The notes under the pieces: model-generated
Seen by the model: only the letters and a program-made list of their open reading frames with translations
Database searches by the model: none
What the model was told of the DNA's origin: nothing
In this document: piece after piece, positions 11,074 to 22,527 of the stretch
How the letters are laid out: the number at the start of each line of letters is the position of its first letter
Position numbering within the stretch: position 1 is the first letter of the stretch
Program-made: the position numbers and the translations under genes
From: Pseudovirgaria hyperparasitica
Taxonomy: Eukaryota > Ascomycota > Dothideomycetes > Acrospermales > Acrospermaceae
Assembly: GCF_010093815.1 (NCBI RefSeq)
Contig: NW_022985550.1
Coordinates: 1,191,074 to 1,255,073, forward strand
Direction: 5' to 3'
Length of the DNA: 64,000 bases

Positions 11074-13195
11074 CTAGGATCCCCTGAATGCATCAAATCG
11101 CTTGTAGGTGTATCCAATAAACGGCAGGTTCATCTCGGCGGCCGCATCCTCACCTTGCTGCGCAGTCTGTGCGCGGAGGACCGCGCTGGTGTCATTCTGA
11201 TCGATCTCGTCGATGGGAAAGTACTGCGTGTCAATGGCGGACTGTAACTTGGGCTCGAAAGGCGCGCGAATGCGTCGTAAGCCGTCCCATTGCACGCCAC
11301 GGAAGAAAGGGTGTTGCTTGATTTCGTGGGCACCACCGATACGCCCAAGACGATCATCGGCTGCGCAAATAAGCCTTGACATGGCGTCAGTATATGGAAA
11401 CCAACTCCACAAACTCCCACTCACCTTCGAATAAAGTCGAGAGCATCTGGACTTAATTTGCAATCGGGAGGAAAAGAAAGATATCTTTGCCATTCGACGA
11501 TCTTGCGATACGTGTCTGGTGGCTCTTCCGCACAGAAAGGTGGCCAGCCAACCAAGCACTCGAACATGATAGTGCCAACAGACCACCAATCGCAGCCAAA
11601 ATCGTATCCATTGCCACTGAAAATTTCAGGTGCAATATAATCGGGAGTTCCGACCGTCGAATATGCAAGCTGTCGCCTCGACTTGCGCCAAGTATTGATC
11701 TGCGTCCGATTTGAGACGGTCAGCTGGATCTGGTCCAGATTCATGGAGTTTCGGTTATCGCGTGCTGACTTGTGTGCTCCAGCGCCTGTCATCAAGGTTT
11801 TATAATACCCAGCATCATGTTCTTTGTGAAATCCTGTAGACAGACCAAAATCAGTGAGCTTGATGTGACCTCCTCTATCAAGTAGGATATTGTCTGGTTT
11901 GATATCACTGGGACTTGTCAGCCATGATGAATGTACATTAGGTGGCTGTTCTTACCGATGTATAAAGCCAAGCTTATGAACAGCTTCTATAGCCAAAGCA
12001 ATTTCAGCCATATAGAATCGAGTTATATCTTCCGTGAAGACTTCATACTTGATAAGCATAGTCATGAGATCACCACCAGGGAGGAACTCCATAAGCATGT
12101 ACAGGAATGTGTTGTCCTGGAAAGTGGTGTGAAGCTTCACGACCCAGGGACTATCAGATTCAGCAAGGATATCACGTTCAGAGCGTACATGAGCCAGTTG
12201 CTCTTTCTTGAACTTCAAAAGTTAGTCTCAAAAGTGTCATGTTGATATATAGATGCCCATACCATCTCGGATTTGACAAGTGATTTCAGGGCGTAGACTT
12301 TGCCGTCGTTTCGACGCTGCACAAGCTTGACCTCACCGAATGCACCCTTGCCAATGATTTTCAGGGTTTGGAAATTCTCAGGCTTCTCCTTTGTGCGAAG
12401 GAAACGCAGAAAGTCAGATTCGGCCTGCTTCATCGCGAGACGTTTCGACTCTTTCCTGTTGCTGCTGATGCTCGGCTCTTTCATAATATGTTCGAGCTCC
12501 AGAGCTCTAATTCCAGAGTCAGTATCTCTGTCACGTTATTGAGGCAGGTTACCAATTCACCTTTGGTTACGATCACGCGCGCGCTGCACGCTGTCTTTGA
12601 AGAAGGTGCTGACGAGGCCAGTAGAGACTTTTGCTTGACGCACAATGTTATCCCCGTATTTCTCATTGCTCTTATCCGGAGGCGTTTCATCGTAGACTGA
12701 AGGCTGGCGGGGCATGGGAAACTGCGAGCCCATGTAGCCGCCATATTGTTGCTGTCCAGTCGCACCAGCAGTCCTCGGTCGCTGGCTACTCGGTGAAGGC
12801 TGTCGTCCGTACGGACTGCCTGATCGTGCAGCTCCACCGAGGTGTTGATTCGACAATTGATGAGCCAGACCATTCGCCTGCTCGTGGTATCCACCAGCGC
12901 CACGGTAGGCAGCTCCAGGTTGCTGGAGGTTAGCAGGTTGCTGGTACTGTGACGGATAACCGCCACCACCAAAAAATCCCTGACCGTACCCAGGCATATT
13001 CTGTTGTGCTCCCCATACTTCTTGTTGACCGGCCTGATTTGGAAAAACGGGCTGAGGAAAGGTAGAAGGGGTCGTAGGGAAGGCGCGTCCCTGGTCTGGA
13101 GCGAAGTTGCGATCCTGTGGGCCGAAATTCAGATGAAGGCGGTTCGGGTCTCTATTCTGCTGTTGTTGTCCCTGTCCCTGGCCATTGTAATTCAT
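11074..13195 (-). CDS. cot-1: NDR-family AGC kinase, COT1/CotA ortholog
   Basis: Five exons (13195-12561, 12506-12263, 12212-11956, 11907-11425, 11374-11074) with introns of 54, 50, 48 and 50 bp give 639 residues. COT1 is the MOR-pathway NDR kinase that sustains polarized hyphal tip growth. Residues 1-~200 are Gln/Gly/Pro-rich. The Mob2-binding N-terminal regulatory helix region follows. The kinase domain runs from about 256, with the Gly loop GKGAFGEV, catalytic HRDIKPDN, DFG in LTDFGLS, and APE in DYIAPEIF. The NDR-type basic insert sits between DFG and APE (NTWRKSRRQ). The activation-loop site is in [10 protein letters not shown] and the hydrophobic motif is FIGYTYKRF near the end. The stop follows FRGS. 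All exon phases agree and every kinase motif is intact. Confidence 0.97.
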
Positions 13196-15112
13196 GGTGA
13201 ATGTTCAAAGCCACTAAGAGCCTGCGAAGAAAGAGGTGTCAGTGTGTTTAGAGGCACAACTCAAAGAATGGTACGTACAGCTGATGTTTGGTGCTGCTCG
13301 AGTATCCTCGCGTGTCTGCCTGCTCTCTTCTGCCGTGCCAACGAATGCGCCGCACCCAAGAAGCGGTGAACGGACGATTGCAGATCAGGTAGAAGGAAAG
13401 GATCCAGACCGACAACAACACACAATTTAGGACTGGAGGAGGTGAGACCTTGCAGAGGAAGCAGGAGTCTACCTAAGGTAGTTCAGAGTCGTTCGAAGTG
13501 CACTAGTAGGGTGGGGTGAAGCTTGGGAAAAGGAGGGAGTGGAGTGTTTCAGGCTTGCTCCCAGCAGAGAGACGGTCTGGCCTGAGTCGCGGGCTAATAC
13601 TGCGTACAAAAGGGGGTGCGAGGTATTTCTACACTCACATAAGCCGACTACGTTCGATCATGACTTGATTTCGCTGGCCATCCATACACTGAATCACGAG
13701 TCTGAGGAAAGTGCAAAGTATCAAAAGTAAAGCGTTCTCTATCGTTCGCATGGCGCGGCTGTTTCGTATCGATTAATGCATTATTAGTCGCGACGACTTG
13801 TGTGTGATAGAAAGAGCGGGTGAATCGATAATATTTAGTGTACCGGCCCAGTCTGTCCGAACCGCGCACGAACACTACGCGATTTTACGCTCTCCGCAAT
13901 GATGGGGTACGCATATACCAGCCCTGTCGTGGTACTTCTAGGAACGCTTGTCAGCATGTGTGGTGCTCCAGTTTAACTGGAGCAGGATCCCTGACTACTT
14001 GTTGCCCAGATCTAATACTTTATCGGGCCTAGTATATATTCTTTACCAAAACACCTGCTGCCTAGACTGCCTTCATGCCTTTGTGCCTTGATGACAGTTA
14101 CAGGAGCCCGTCTTCACCTGCACCCCTCCACATTGTCAGCCATGAAGTAATCTAAAATGTTGTAGACTTCCAGGAACACGCAGGTTCATCGATCTTCCAT
14201 GGGTGCTGGCGTGACAATACGCAGAATCCGCGTGGAACATGGTGTGGCGTTTCCTTCTCGGCGTTATCACAACCACCAGCACCTAACCTCGCCACACGAG
14301 CCGAGGCCGCCTGATATAGAAAACTGTCATCAACGTGGAAGATCAGACTAGGAACGGATACGCGCGTAGCTGTCATTAGAATAGCGGGGGTCAAAATTGT
14401 CAGAAAGTGGTACGGAATGGACGCCGGCACAAAGATCGCCATACCACTATGCCTTGACTGGCAAGTTTGGGCATCTCCAGCCCAACATCACAAAGCCCAA
14501 ATAGTCCTACTAAAGCACCAATCTGCCCGCTGCTCTTTCTCAAGATCCTGATACTTCATTCTCCACTGCTTGGATGCACGATTCTGACATCCATCTCTCC
14601 TCTCGTCCTCCCTCTATCCTCCCTTCACTCGGCTACAGTTATTCGCAGGCTTGCAGATCGACCGGTAGACACCCACCGTCATCTATCAAACCATCACCAA
14701 CGCAAATAGCATTCTCTTCGAGTTCCTGTTACCGATTCATCTTCCCGAATCCTTTCTTTACTTCCCTGTGAACATTTGGGTCGATGCTATCATCACGACA
14801 GCCTGATGATAGAATTGGTTCAGCATGATCGATCATATGGTCGATCATGCAAATGAGAAACTACATTTATCATCAACATGTCGACGCATCGACCACAAGC
14901 GTTATTCCAGCAGATTAGGCACTTTAAATAGTCAGTAGTACCAACAATGTCCCGAGGACTCTTAAACGATTTGATACTTAGTTTTCACGTCAGCCGTTGT
15001 GTTAGATATGCAGAGGGAACTTTTGTCTATAGTTGATGTTATCGTGACCATCTTCACTCTACCAATATGAACAGGCGTTTTCATTGGAAGCGCAATAAGT
15101 TCCACACTTAGT
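13196..15112. other. intergenic region upstream of COT1
   Basis: 1.9 kb between the COT1 start and the LYS1 stop, both on the minus strand. It should hold the COT1 promoter. No supported gene is visible. A 10-bp inverted repeat lies at 14823-14850. Confidence 0.55.
14823..14850. repeat. 10-bp perfect inverted repeat with 8-bp spacer
   Basis: GCATGATCGA (14823-14832) and its reverse complement TCGATCATGC (14841-14850) flank TCATATGG. It could be a dyad binding site or a small hairpin. Function unknown. Confidence 0.85.
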
Positions 15113-16378
15113 TCAAACTTCTTTCTTTTGCAGGCCTGGTGGAAGCCTCGAAACGTGCTTCTTGAACAGATCCTCTGCACGTTTCCAGACTGGCGCCGAG
15201 TCCCGGTCCTTCAGGGTGAGAAGGCTTTCAAGCAGACCCTGGCTGAACGCATCGCTTGCCTCTCTTGGCATCATTGATGGTAAGTGATCCTGTTTCTGCG
15301 TTAGGAGTGGGGTACTACATTATATGGGGAAACTCACAATTGCAATGACCGATAGGGGCAGTTCACTGCTGGGGACCTTGACCGGGAGCGTTGGCTTAGT
15401 GAAGGTCGTGAGGGTGTTGTAGATGGGTATGGGATTATGCGGATTCGATGTGTCACACGAAACATCGCATACAACAGTCAGTTTACGGTCTGGAGAAGAG
15501 AGAGTTTCTTGGTTCACGAAGGGCGGAATCGGATCGGAGAGGTAGATCTGCGCTTTATTAATTCGATTCCCTTCATGCTCAACGACAGTACCTACAGCAT
15601 TGAGGAAGATATCGCTGTCGACGATTTCTTTATACGGTCCTTGTTTGTCTTTGGTCTCGTTGAGGTCCCACTTGGTCAAATTCTCGTCTGTCAGACCAGC
15701 TCTCTTGAACATGTCTGCAGCACCGCGCCCGCATCTTCCAAGCGCTCCCAATATCATCGCATGTGGCTTGCGTCCTGCAACCTTCTCGCCAGCTGCAACA
15801 TCCTCCCGAATCTGTTGGACCAGCTCCTCTTCATTCAGATAGTAACCCCTTCCACTCGTGAAGTTTTCAACACTTGGTAGTGGTTCTGACGCGGGATGGG
15901 TTAATTGCCACGCCCACACCTTAAGTGCCAAAGCTGCACCCGCAAAGCCTGCATGATATCCAAAGGCGCTCACTCTCCTTCCCTGCTCATCTACCAGAAA
16001 CTCCAAATCGTACAAGGTGCTGCCACCACGCGGGAAGCGGCCGAGCACCTTCTCCCATCCGCCTTGGTCTTTGTAACAATGGCTGAACTGTATATGGTCG
16101 TTCTTTAGAGGGAAGTCTTCTTCCGGGAGCTCTTTCAACCCGAGTATCAAGGTGCCCTTGTCTGCGTCTGTCCAGGTATGCGTATCTACGAGCTTGGCGC
16201 CAGCATCGGAGTATTCCTGGTCCTTGAAAATGCGTTCATAGGAAGGATCGGTAGAGGAGCGCTCGACATGTACTGGGTACCCAGCAGCGACAAGCTTGCC
16301 TACAACATCAGGAGAGAATGCACGATGCTCGTAAGGCCGTTGTTCTTGACGGAGGTGGAGGACAGGATAGGATGACAT
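15113..16378 (-). CDS. LYS1: saccharopine dehydrogenase (NAD+, L-lysine-forming)
   Basis: Three exons (16378-15596, 15547-15338, 15289-15113) give 389 residues; yeast Lys1 has 373. The enzyme performs the last step of the alpha-aminoadipate pathway, oxidising saccharopine to L-lysine and 2-oxoglutarate with NAD+. Recognisable family segments are [17 protein letters not shown] at the start, [35 protein letters not shown], the nucleotide-binding loop [29 protein letters not shown], and [16 protein letters not shown] in the last exon. Both introns are 48 bp. The first (15595-15548) has no stop and is a multiple of three, so an unspliced reading inserts 16 residues between IFLNA and [10 protein letters not shown]. 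Family sequences lack that insert, so I treat it as an intron. Two Gcn4-type sites lie upstream. Confidence 0.97.
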
Positions 16379-16466
16379 CGCGCTCGTTTGATATGATCGA
16401 AGCTGGAAGGAGGTGAGCTCAAGGGATTGGGCAATTTTGGAGACACCTGGAGTTTCAATTCGTCAA

Positions 16467-16473
16467 TGAGTCA
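16467..16473. promoter_or_regulatory. Gcn4/CPC-1-type site (TGAGTCA), proximal
   Basis: An exact TGA(G/C)TCA element 89 bases upstream of the LYS1 start codon. General amino-acid control factors (yeast Gcn4, Neurospora CPC-1, Aspergillus CpcA) bind this motif and induce lysine genes on starvation. The position fits, but use in this organism is inferred. Confidence 0.65.
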
Positions 16474-16521
16474 ATCCGTCTTGGGTCAGGATGCGTTAAT
16501 ATTTTGGCGGGGTTGACGATT

Positions 16522-16528
16522 TGAGTCA
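16522..16528. promoter_or_regulatory. Gcn4/CPC-1-type site (TGAGTCA), distal
   Basis: A second exact TGAGTCA, 144 bases upstream of the LYS1 start and 55 bases from the proximal copy. Two exact copies in such a short region strengthens the case for cross-pathway control of LYS1. Confidence 0.6.
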
Positions 16529-16960
16529 TAGCGGTACGTGAGATACTGGTGAGGTTCCATATTACGTAAGGGGAAGCAGAGCGAAAGAACTTAATGACTG
16601 GCTCGCTCAGTAGCTGAAATTTCCTTTCGTAGACGTTCATTGTCGCAGAACATAGATGACAAGGGCGGAACATATGTGACTATCAACTACGAGAGACGTG
16701 ATGCAGCAATGGCGCACACCAGAGGTGATACCGTAGAACGCGAGTCATCGAGAAGCCGAATACGCAACCAGAGGTCGAAACAAATCACCAGAAATCTTAA
16801 ACCCATGCCTAGCGATAACGAAAGCAGGGTCGATTTAAATATAACCCACGTTCAGCCCATTGACTCGTCTTTGCCTGCTGTCTTGGCAATTATGCAACAG
16901 CTATGCAACGCCCTAGTGCATCTCACAGCCTTTCATTGACCGTCTCCAACAACACTCATA

Positions 16961-18742
16961 ATGCGTCTAATGAACGTTGGAACAGAGCTCCTGGAGATAT
17001 TTGTCAGTGATGTTCCAGACTATGCTATTCTTTCGCATACGTGGAGGGACGAGGAGATCAGCTTTGAAGATATGCAGCAGCAGGCTGGACTTGAGCTCAA
17101 GAAAGGATTCGCCAAGCTCCGCAATTGCTGTGCTTACGCTCGTCGCGAAGGCTTCAAATACATTTGGATAGATACGTGCTGTATCGACAAAAGAGATCCC
17201 ACTGAGCTCTCTGAAGCTATCAATTCGATGTTCCGGTGGTACTCAAACGCCGCGATCTGTTATGTCTACCTCGATGACTACGATGCAACTGGGCAAACTC
17301 CTCTTGAGAACTGTCGGTGGTTTTATCGTGGTTGGACCCTCCAGGAACTGCTTGCGCCTTATAGCGTTGTGTTTCTCGATTCTTCTTGGACGAAATTTGG
17401 GGACAAGTCATCTCTTCGAGAAAGAATTTCGGACATCACAGGCATCCCGAAGCGAAATTTGTTCGATCTGTTCGATCGGTACAATGTAGAGGTCAACGTA
17501 GGAACCAAGATATCTTGGGCGGCACGTCGAAAGACTACGAGGGTAGAGGACGAAGCTTACTGCCTTTTAGGTTTGTTAGGCATTCATATGCCTTTGCTAT
17601 ATGGAGAAGGTAAGAATGCGTTTATCAGACTCCAGGAAGAGATCGTGCGTATCAGTAACGATGAGTCTATATTCGTGCACAGTCAGTCCATCAAGCAACT
17701 AGATATTGTGCGGAGCTTATAGTGCATAGGGAACAAACACCTTTTTGCAGATGCCCCTGAGGACTTTTTTCCCAGTCAATGCTTTTTCGCCGACCAACGC
17801 ATGGATTATCGAATCACTCACAGAGGGCTATTGTTCCAGATGGCCTTGTACTATGGCACAGAACGTACTGGTTTACATCGACTGTTCGCACCATTCAATT
17901 GCGGTCCTTCCGAAAATCTTCAATGGACGTTGGAGCTTATCGGTCCAGGCCCTGAAGGGTACATCACTTCGTCGGGAGAAACAAGAACATCCTTGGCATT
18001 GCAACCAGGCACATCATTATACAAAAACCCCAGTCTAAGGCTCATGGATTATCCGCGCGATGATCACGCAGACCACAAATCTCATGCCCACCTCACGACT
18101 ACAATGGACACTAGCGATGGCTTACGTGTAGCACCAAGTTCCATCGAAGGTGTCATGAAGATGCAATCATTCTACATCGAGGCAGGTAGACGGGCTGACG
18201 TATACAAACTCCACTATGTGTATGATATACAGACGTGTAGCAACGTGAAGCTGGAGTATGCTGTACGTGTCTTCGGTAATGGTCAACGTAAAAGCCGTCG
18301 CTACAGATTATCAGGCTACCATCGTCCGGAATCTGTTGGCCGTCTAGGCCACGGCCATACTTTTGCGTATAAAGCGAGTGCGGGCGTCAAAGTCAATTTC
18401 GTCGTGTTTGTCTTTCAACAAGAGGACCACAGAGGCCCACATATCTATATCGAAAGCCATCCGTATCTGGTGGAGAAAGTAAGGAGTATAGCTAGAGGAG
18501 CTTTGCAAGAATATGATGCAACTGCATGGGCGGACGCGACTCCAGGGTTTGCTGAATTATCGTCCGGAATCACAGTCGAATTGCACCCGGGACAAGCTTC
18601 TGAAGACACGGTGAGAAGACTTTGCCTGAGTGTATGCGCACACCCTCGCACTTCTGACTGTAGCGGCACATTTCGAACGAACACGCCTGAGGATTCTGTT
18701 ACAGACGAGAAAATGCCATCTCTCTTCTTTCTCACTGCTTAA
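16961..18742 (+). CDS. HET-domain protein (vegetative incompatibility type)
   Basis: The N-terminus (MRLMNVGTELLEIFVSD) and following motifs DYAILSHTW, YIWIDTCCIDK, RWFYRGWTLQELLAP and AYCLLGLLGIHMPLLYGEG mark a HET domain over about residues 1-230. HET proteins of filamentous fungi trigger cell death after fusion of unlike strains. The 3' half continues in the same frame with LFADAPEDF, another typical HET-gene segment, but a single TAG (17720-17722) interrupts the frame. A 48 bp intron at 17682-17729 (GTCAGT...CATAG), or the in-frame alternative 17675-17722, removes it. With the first, the protein is 577 residues. No NACHT, WD40 or other partner domain is evident in the C-terminal half. If neither intron is used the gene is truncated by the stop, so the intact status is likely but unproven. 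Confidence 0.82.
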
Positions 18743-20069
18743 TTAGCTTTTGAAAACTAACGACGGATGCCTATTTTCCGTTCGCTCTCTCGTCACTTCA
18801 TCCAACATCATGCTGTTGGCATTCATAGCGCGGCGGATCACATGACTGGTTCCTACTAACCTTCACCCTGGAGTCGACCAGGCAATTGTTCTGCCTGGGG
18901 CCAGATGCTAACAAGGTTGTCAAAGCAGGCCCACGATAACGAACTGCCTGCTGACTAGATCATCTCATCTTCCCTTTTCCACCGTGATTGTATCGTGCTT
19001 GACCGACGCTTCGAGGATATGAGACTCTAGATTATGTGACTTGCTGTAAGCACGATATCTTCAATCCTGTTTTTCACTATTCGTAGTAGTGCCCGTGATA
19101 TGTGACCTGGGCTATGATACGATAAATCCATTATCATGACTGCCTCGCAAAGGTAAGTCTACTTAAGCATATACTTGCTGCACTGTTCATTCAACAGCGT
19201 CTTTAGACCATTCTCTTCCATATCCTTATATATAGTAGCAATGGCCAGCTTTGATTTTCCGTCTCACAAGAGTAAGTCGGCGTAAGTCAGGGGCACTAAC
19301 CCAATAGCGAGGCCCCCTTGCGTCCGAGTATGAATCGTGCTGTCACATGTTGTCACAATCTTGGTTGCTTATGGCTTCTATAGGGTGGGAGAAAGGCACG
19401 TCGTCGTCGTCGTCTAAGCGCTAATCCTGATTAAATTGCGCTCATAGCTTACTGAGAGTATCCAATAGAAATCCATGCTGTATAGCGGGTAGATTTCTGC
19501 ACTATTGTATAAAGTCACCACATGACGACATCATAGCCTGCATCCTGCTCTATGTGTTTCCCAATGGCGAGAACTCAGATGTCAAATGACGGCATCAATT
19601 CCAGGGACGTAGAAGAAAATATGGCTTTATAGTACCGATACCGACATCATTCCATAGAAAAGAAGTGTGACTAAGAACTAATCTCCGTCTAGTTATCTAT
19701 CTCTTATCAGCCTAGCTTTTGTAAATTCTATTGCTCTGGAAAATATCGAGCGGTATTGCTATATCGCCCTGTGCCATTGTCTGGTCATCATTTATGTAGT
19801 GACTTATTTCTTCTCATTCCTTGAGACAAAAGGCTAATCACTGGAAGAGACTGCTAAAGCATTCATTGGACTGGCAGCTGAACCTGTAACAATAAATATG
19901 CATGTCGACCAGAAAGACTCAGATGGTAGCGTTATAAGCAAGAATCCGCATAAGATCAAGATCTGTCAAATAGCATGCAGCAATACATTGACCAGAGTTG
20001 CGCTTCTAGTGTAGCTACAAAAGATGAGGTTCCAGTACCAAATATCCGATGAGATAGGGAGATGATGCA
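18743..20069. other. convergent intergenic region, HET to P-loop kinase
   Basis: 1.3 kb between two gene 3' ends, fairly AT-rich, with a short (GTC)5 run near 19400-19414. No supported gene or RNA is visible. Confidence 0.55.
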
Positions 20070-20819
20070 TTATATATCGAAGCTACGAATTCGTACATCG
20101 ACACCGGGTACTATATTCTCCTTGATCAGCCTTCCATTCAGCGTGTCATTGCTGTCGACCCTTGCAAATGCATCCCCGATCGTCTTCTCGATACCCGCGG
20201 CCACATGTCGTTGAGCAACACGTGTTCGTGCAACGTCCTCGTCCACATCGACAAATACTCGGAGGTCCATCAAAGGTCCTATTCCACGCCATATGGGTTC
20301 ATCCAGAAGAACGTATATACCCTCGATGATAACTATGTTTGTGCTTGTGGGTATCGATATTCCATCCTCGACGGGGTCTTTTGCGGCGTGGTCGAATGAT
20401 GGAGCGAATATAGGTACCTCGTCTTGACTGTCCACATACGTCGTGTCAACTTCCGTGTCTGCCCAGGCCCGGAGTCTCTGAACGAAAGCAAGGGCGCCGG
20501 CAGCATCGAATGTCCAGGGTGCACCGCGACGACGATGTGCTTCTTCCTTGTTCGGCATTTGGTCGAGAGCTGAACGTGGGAGGTGGAAACCATCCAAGCC
20601 GATGGATATTGCACGAACCGGAAGCTCTGTTTCCAGAGCGTCCTGTGCGTCTGTGGAGATGGATGTGCTTTGTTCATTGATTAATTTGACTGTTTCGGTT
20701 GCGATTGTTGTTTTGCCTGATCCAGGTGGACCTGCGATACCAATGAGTGTTCGATGACGTGGATTTGTGTGGGCGCATTCGATAATTGTGTGTGCGAGTT
20801 TCAGATATGTTTCTTGCAT
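20070..20819 (-). CDS. P-loop kinase of the uridine kinase/PRK class, YFH7-like
   Basis: A single exon of 249 codons plus stop from the ATG at 20819. An in-frame ATG 16 codons upstream (20867) exists, but the start at MQETYLKLAHTI matches the usual short lead-in to the nucleotide-binding loop. Walker A is GPPGSGKTT near residue 30. A DGFHLPR motif, the substrate/base motif of this kinase class, is followed by RRGAPWTFDAAG. A hydrophobic Walker-B-like strand IVIIEGIYVLL comes next, then the lid region with TRVAQRHVAAGIE. These fit the fungal Yfh7/YggC-like branch, whose substrate is not settled. A role in phosphorylating a nucleoside or small metabolite is inferred. No targeting signal is apparent. 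Confidence 0.85.
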   Translation of the reverse strand: MQETYLKLAHTIIECAHTNPRHRTLIGIAGPPGSGKTTIATETVKLINEQSTSISTDAQDALETELPVRAISIGLDGFHLPRSALDQMPNKEEAHRRRGAPWTFDAAGALAFVQRLRAWADTEVDTTYVDSQDEVPIFAPSFDHAAKDPVEDGISIPTSTNIVIIEGIYVLLDEPIWRGIGPLMDLRVFVDVDEDVARTRVAQRHVAAGIEKTIGDAFARVDSNDTLNGRLIKENIVPGVDVRIRSFDI

Positions 20820-21505
20820 GGTATTGAGCTCCACGGGTACAAGTATCGTGCTTGTAAGAAGATGCACGATGGATAGATAGATAGGCTAATCATCCATGGC
20901 CGAAACGAGCGCCCGGTGTCCGTCGTCTCGAGGTGGGGGTGGGGGAACGATCCTTGATCCATGGATCGTGGAGTCACGCAAAATTGTATGCGGACAAACT
21001 GTGCATGACTCGTGTAATCTAATAGTTATGCCTCTCGAACTGTGGATGGAAGCATCTATATCGACGGAGAGCTCTAGCGACGGGTAGTCTCCTATTGCAC
21101 GAAACGGCAGGTCTTGTCATATTATTGAGACGTATGCTGTGTTAACTACACGATATCCTACATACCAATATCCTTTTCATTATTTCGAGTATGCAAAAAC
21201 ACAGATCATGATCTTAATTAGCAGAAAGATTGGGCTCCGGACTACTTGTTGAGGTCTAGCGGCTGTTTGATTTATGCTGAAGTTTGTTTGATTCGACGAA
21301 TCAGAGTGCACGTACAGGTTACTATTTCTGTACATCACAACTGAGTGAGCTTGCATGCGCCGATGAGACAACTTTCGCAAATACACCCCCAATTACATAG
21401 ATCAGTGTGTATCCAATTCGGCTGCTTGATGACTTTGTACAATTAAGGTTTTCGTCATTCATTAAATTAACAATCGCTATAAAACAGAGTCAACATTACT
21501 CGCGC
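20820..21505. other. intergenic region upstream of the P-loop kinase
   Basis: About 690 bases between two minus-strand genes, containing the kinase promoter and the tyrosinase 3' flank. No further gene is visible. Confidence 0.55.
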
Positions 21506-22527
21506 TCAATATCGATAGCACAGCCTTCTATTCTGCGTCGTCAAAAGCTCTTCTACTTTGATATCGCTCGCCAGTCCCGCCATATGCAGAAGGTCAGTGA
21601 CTTGCGCTCCCGGCGGTATCACACCATCAAGCTGGTCCTGAGTTCTGATGCCTGCATACTCGCGGGTGCGCACTAAGGGTGACTCCTGCTGCCATAGCCA
21701 CCACAGCCGATCAACCTGTGCATGGTGCAAGAAGAATAACGGATCATTTGGCGCGGTTGCTGGACTCATATCGCCTCCAAGCGCTGCATGAATCGCACCG
21801 TGAGGCCCGCTCTCCAGTGCTATGCGGAAGCTGTCGTAGTCTTGGCTCTGCATCACTTGCTCGACTGCGTCAGGCGTATAATTCGGCGATAGCATATCGC
21901 CAGCATCTTCGCCGCCGGCGTTGAAGGTACGTAAAAGGCAATGAGGCTCGGCGTTGTCTCCGAAGTAGGGGAGCTGGAGATCCTTCAGAGGGCCGTCAGC
22001 GACGCAGCGTTGGGTATTTCCGTCCAACTGCATCGCTTTATCGGGAGAGCCGTTGCCACCGAAACCGTTAATGGGGGAAAACACGGGCGAGGATGGCATG
22101 GATGCTACGTCTCGTGTCCAGTCCCAGTATGTCGCGACGCCAGAATAGCCACAACCTTTCAAGGCTTGCTCGTATATGGATATGAAATAGCGATGCCACG
22201 GAAGGAATGACGCGACAAAATGTACTATACGGACACATTAGGGATGAAGAGAAAACAAATGGCTGAATATAGCATACTTTCGTTGGTAAGCTTGTTGTGG
22301 ACCCAGGGAAAGTCGTCATATAACGAAGTGGACAGCCCTATACTTGATGGCTTCTTCTTCATGCATAGAACGGCGGCGACATAGCTCTTGCGGTCTGCGC
22401 GACTGAGATCTCTCCACTCCCTGCGTAGTTGAGGCTTCGTGCAAGTTCCCCTTGATTCATCCAGTGGTAGAGCCAGGGCAGTACTCAGGCTGAGCAGCAA
22501 GAGATTGAACAGGACGGCGAAAAGCAT
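21506..22527 (-). CDS. secreted tyrosinase-like copper oxidase
   Basis: Two exons, 22527-22278 and 22224-21506, with a 53 bp intron, give 322 residues. The start at 22527 opens a clear signal peptide (MLFAVLFNLLLLSLSTALA). The intron join restores the copper-A region: WVHNKLTNE joined to IHFVASFLPWHRYF. The copper-B site is HGAIHAALGGD followed by NDPLFFLHHAQVDRLWWLWQ. YWDWTRD and DGPL motifs lie between. These are the histidine sets of type-3 copper tyrosinases, which oxidise phenols to quinones. The protein ends about 60 residues after copper B, so it belongs to the short secreted class without the long C-terminal lid domain of classical fungal tyrosinases. The substrate, and any link to pigment, is inferred only. 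Confidence 0.93.

Larger units (their letters stand above)
16379..16960. promoter_or_regulatory. shared LYS1/HET divergent intergenic region
   Basis: 582 bases between divergent LYS1 and the HET-domain gene. It contains two exact TGAGTCA motifs on the LYS1 side. No open frame here looks like protein. Confidence 0.6.
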
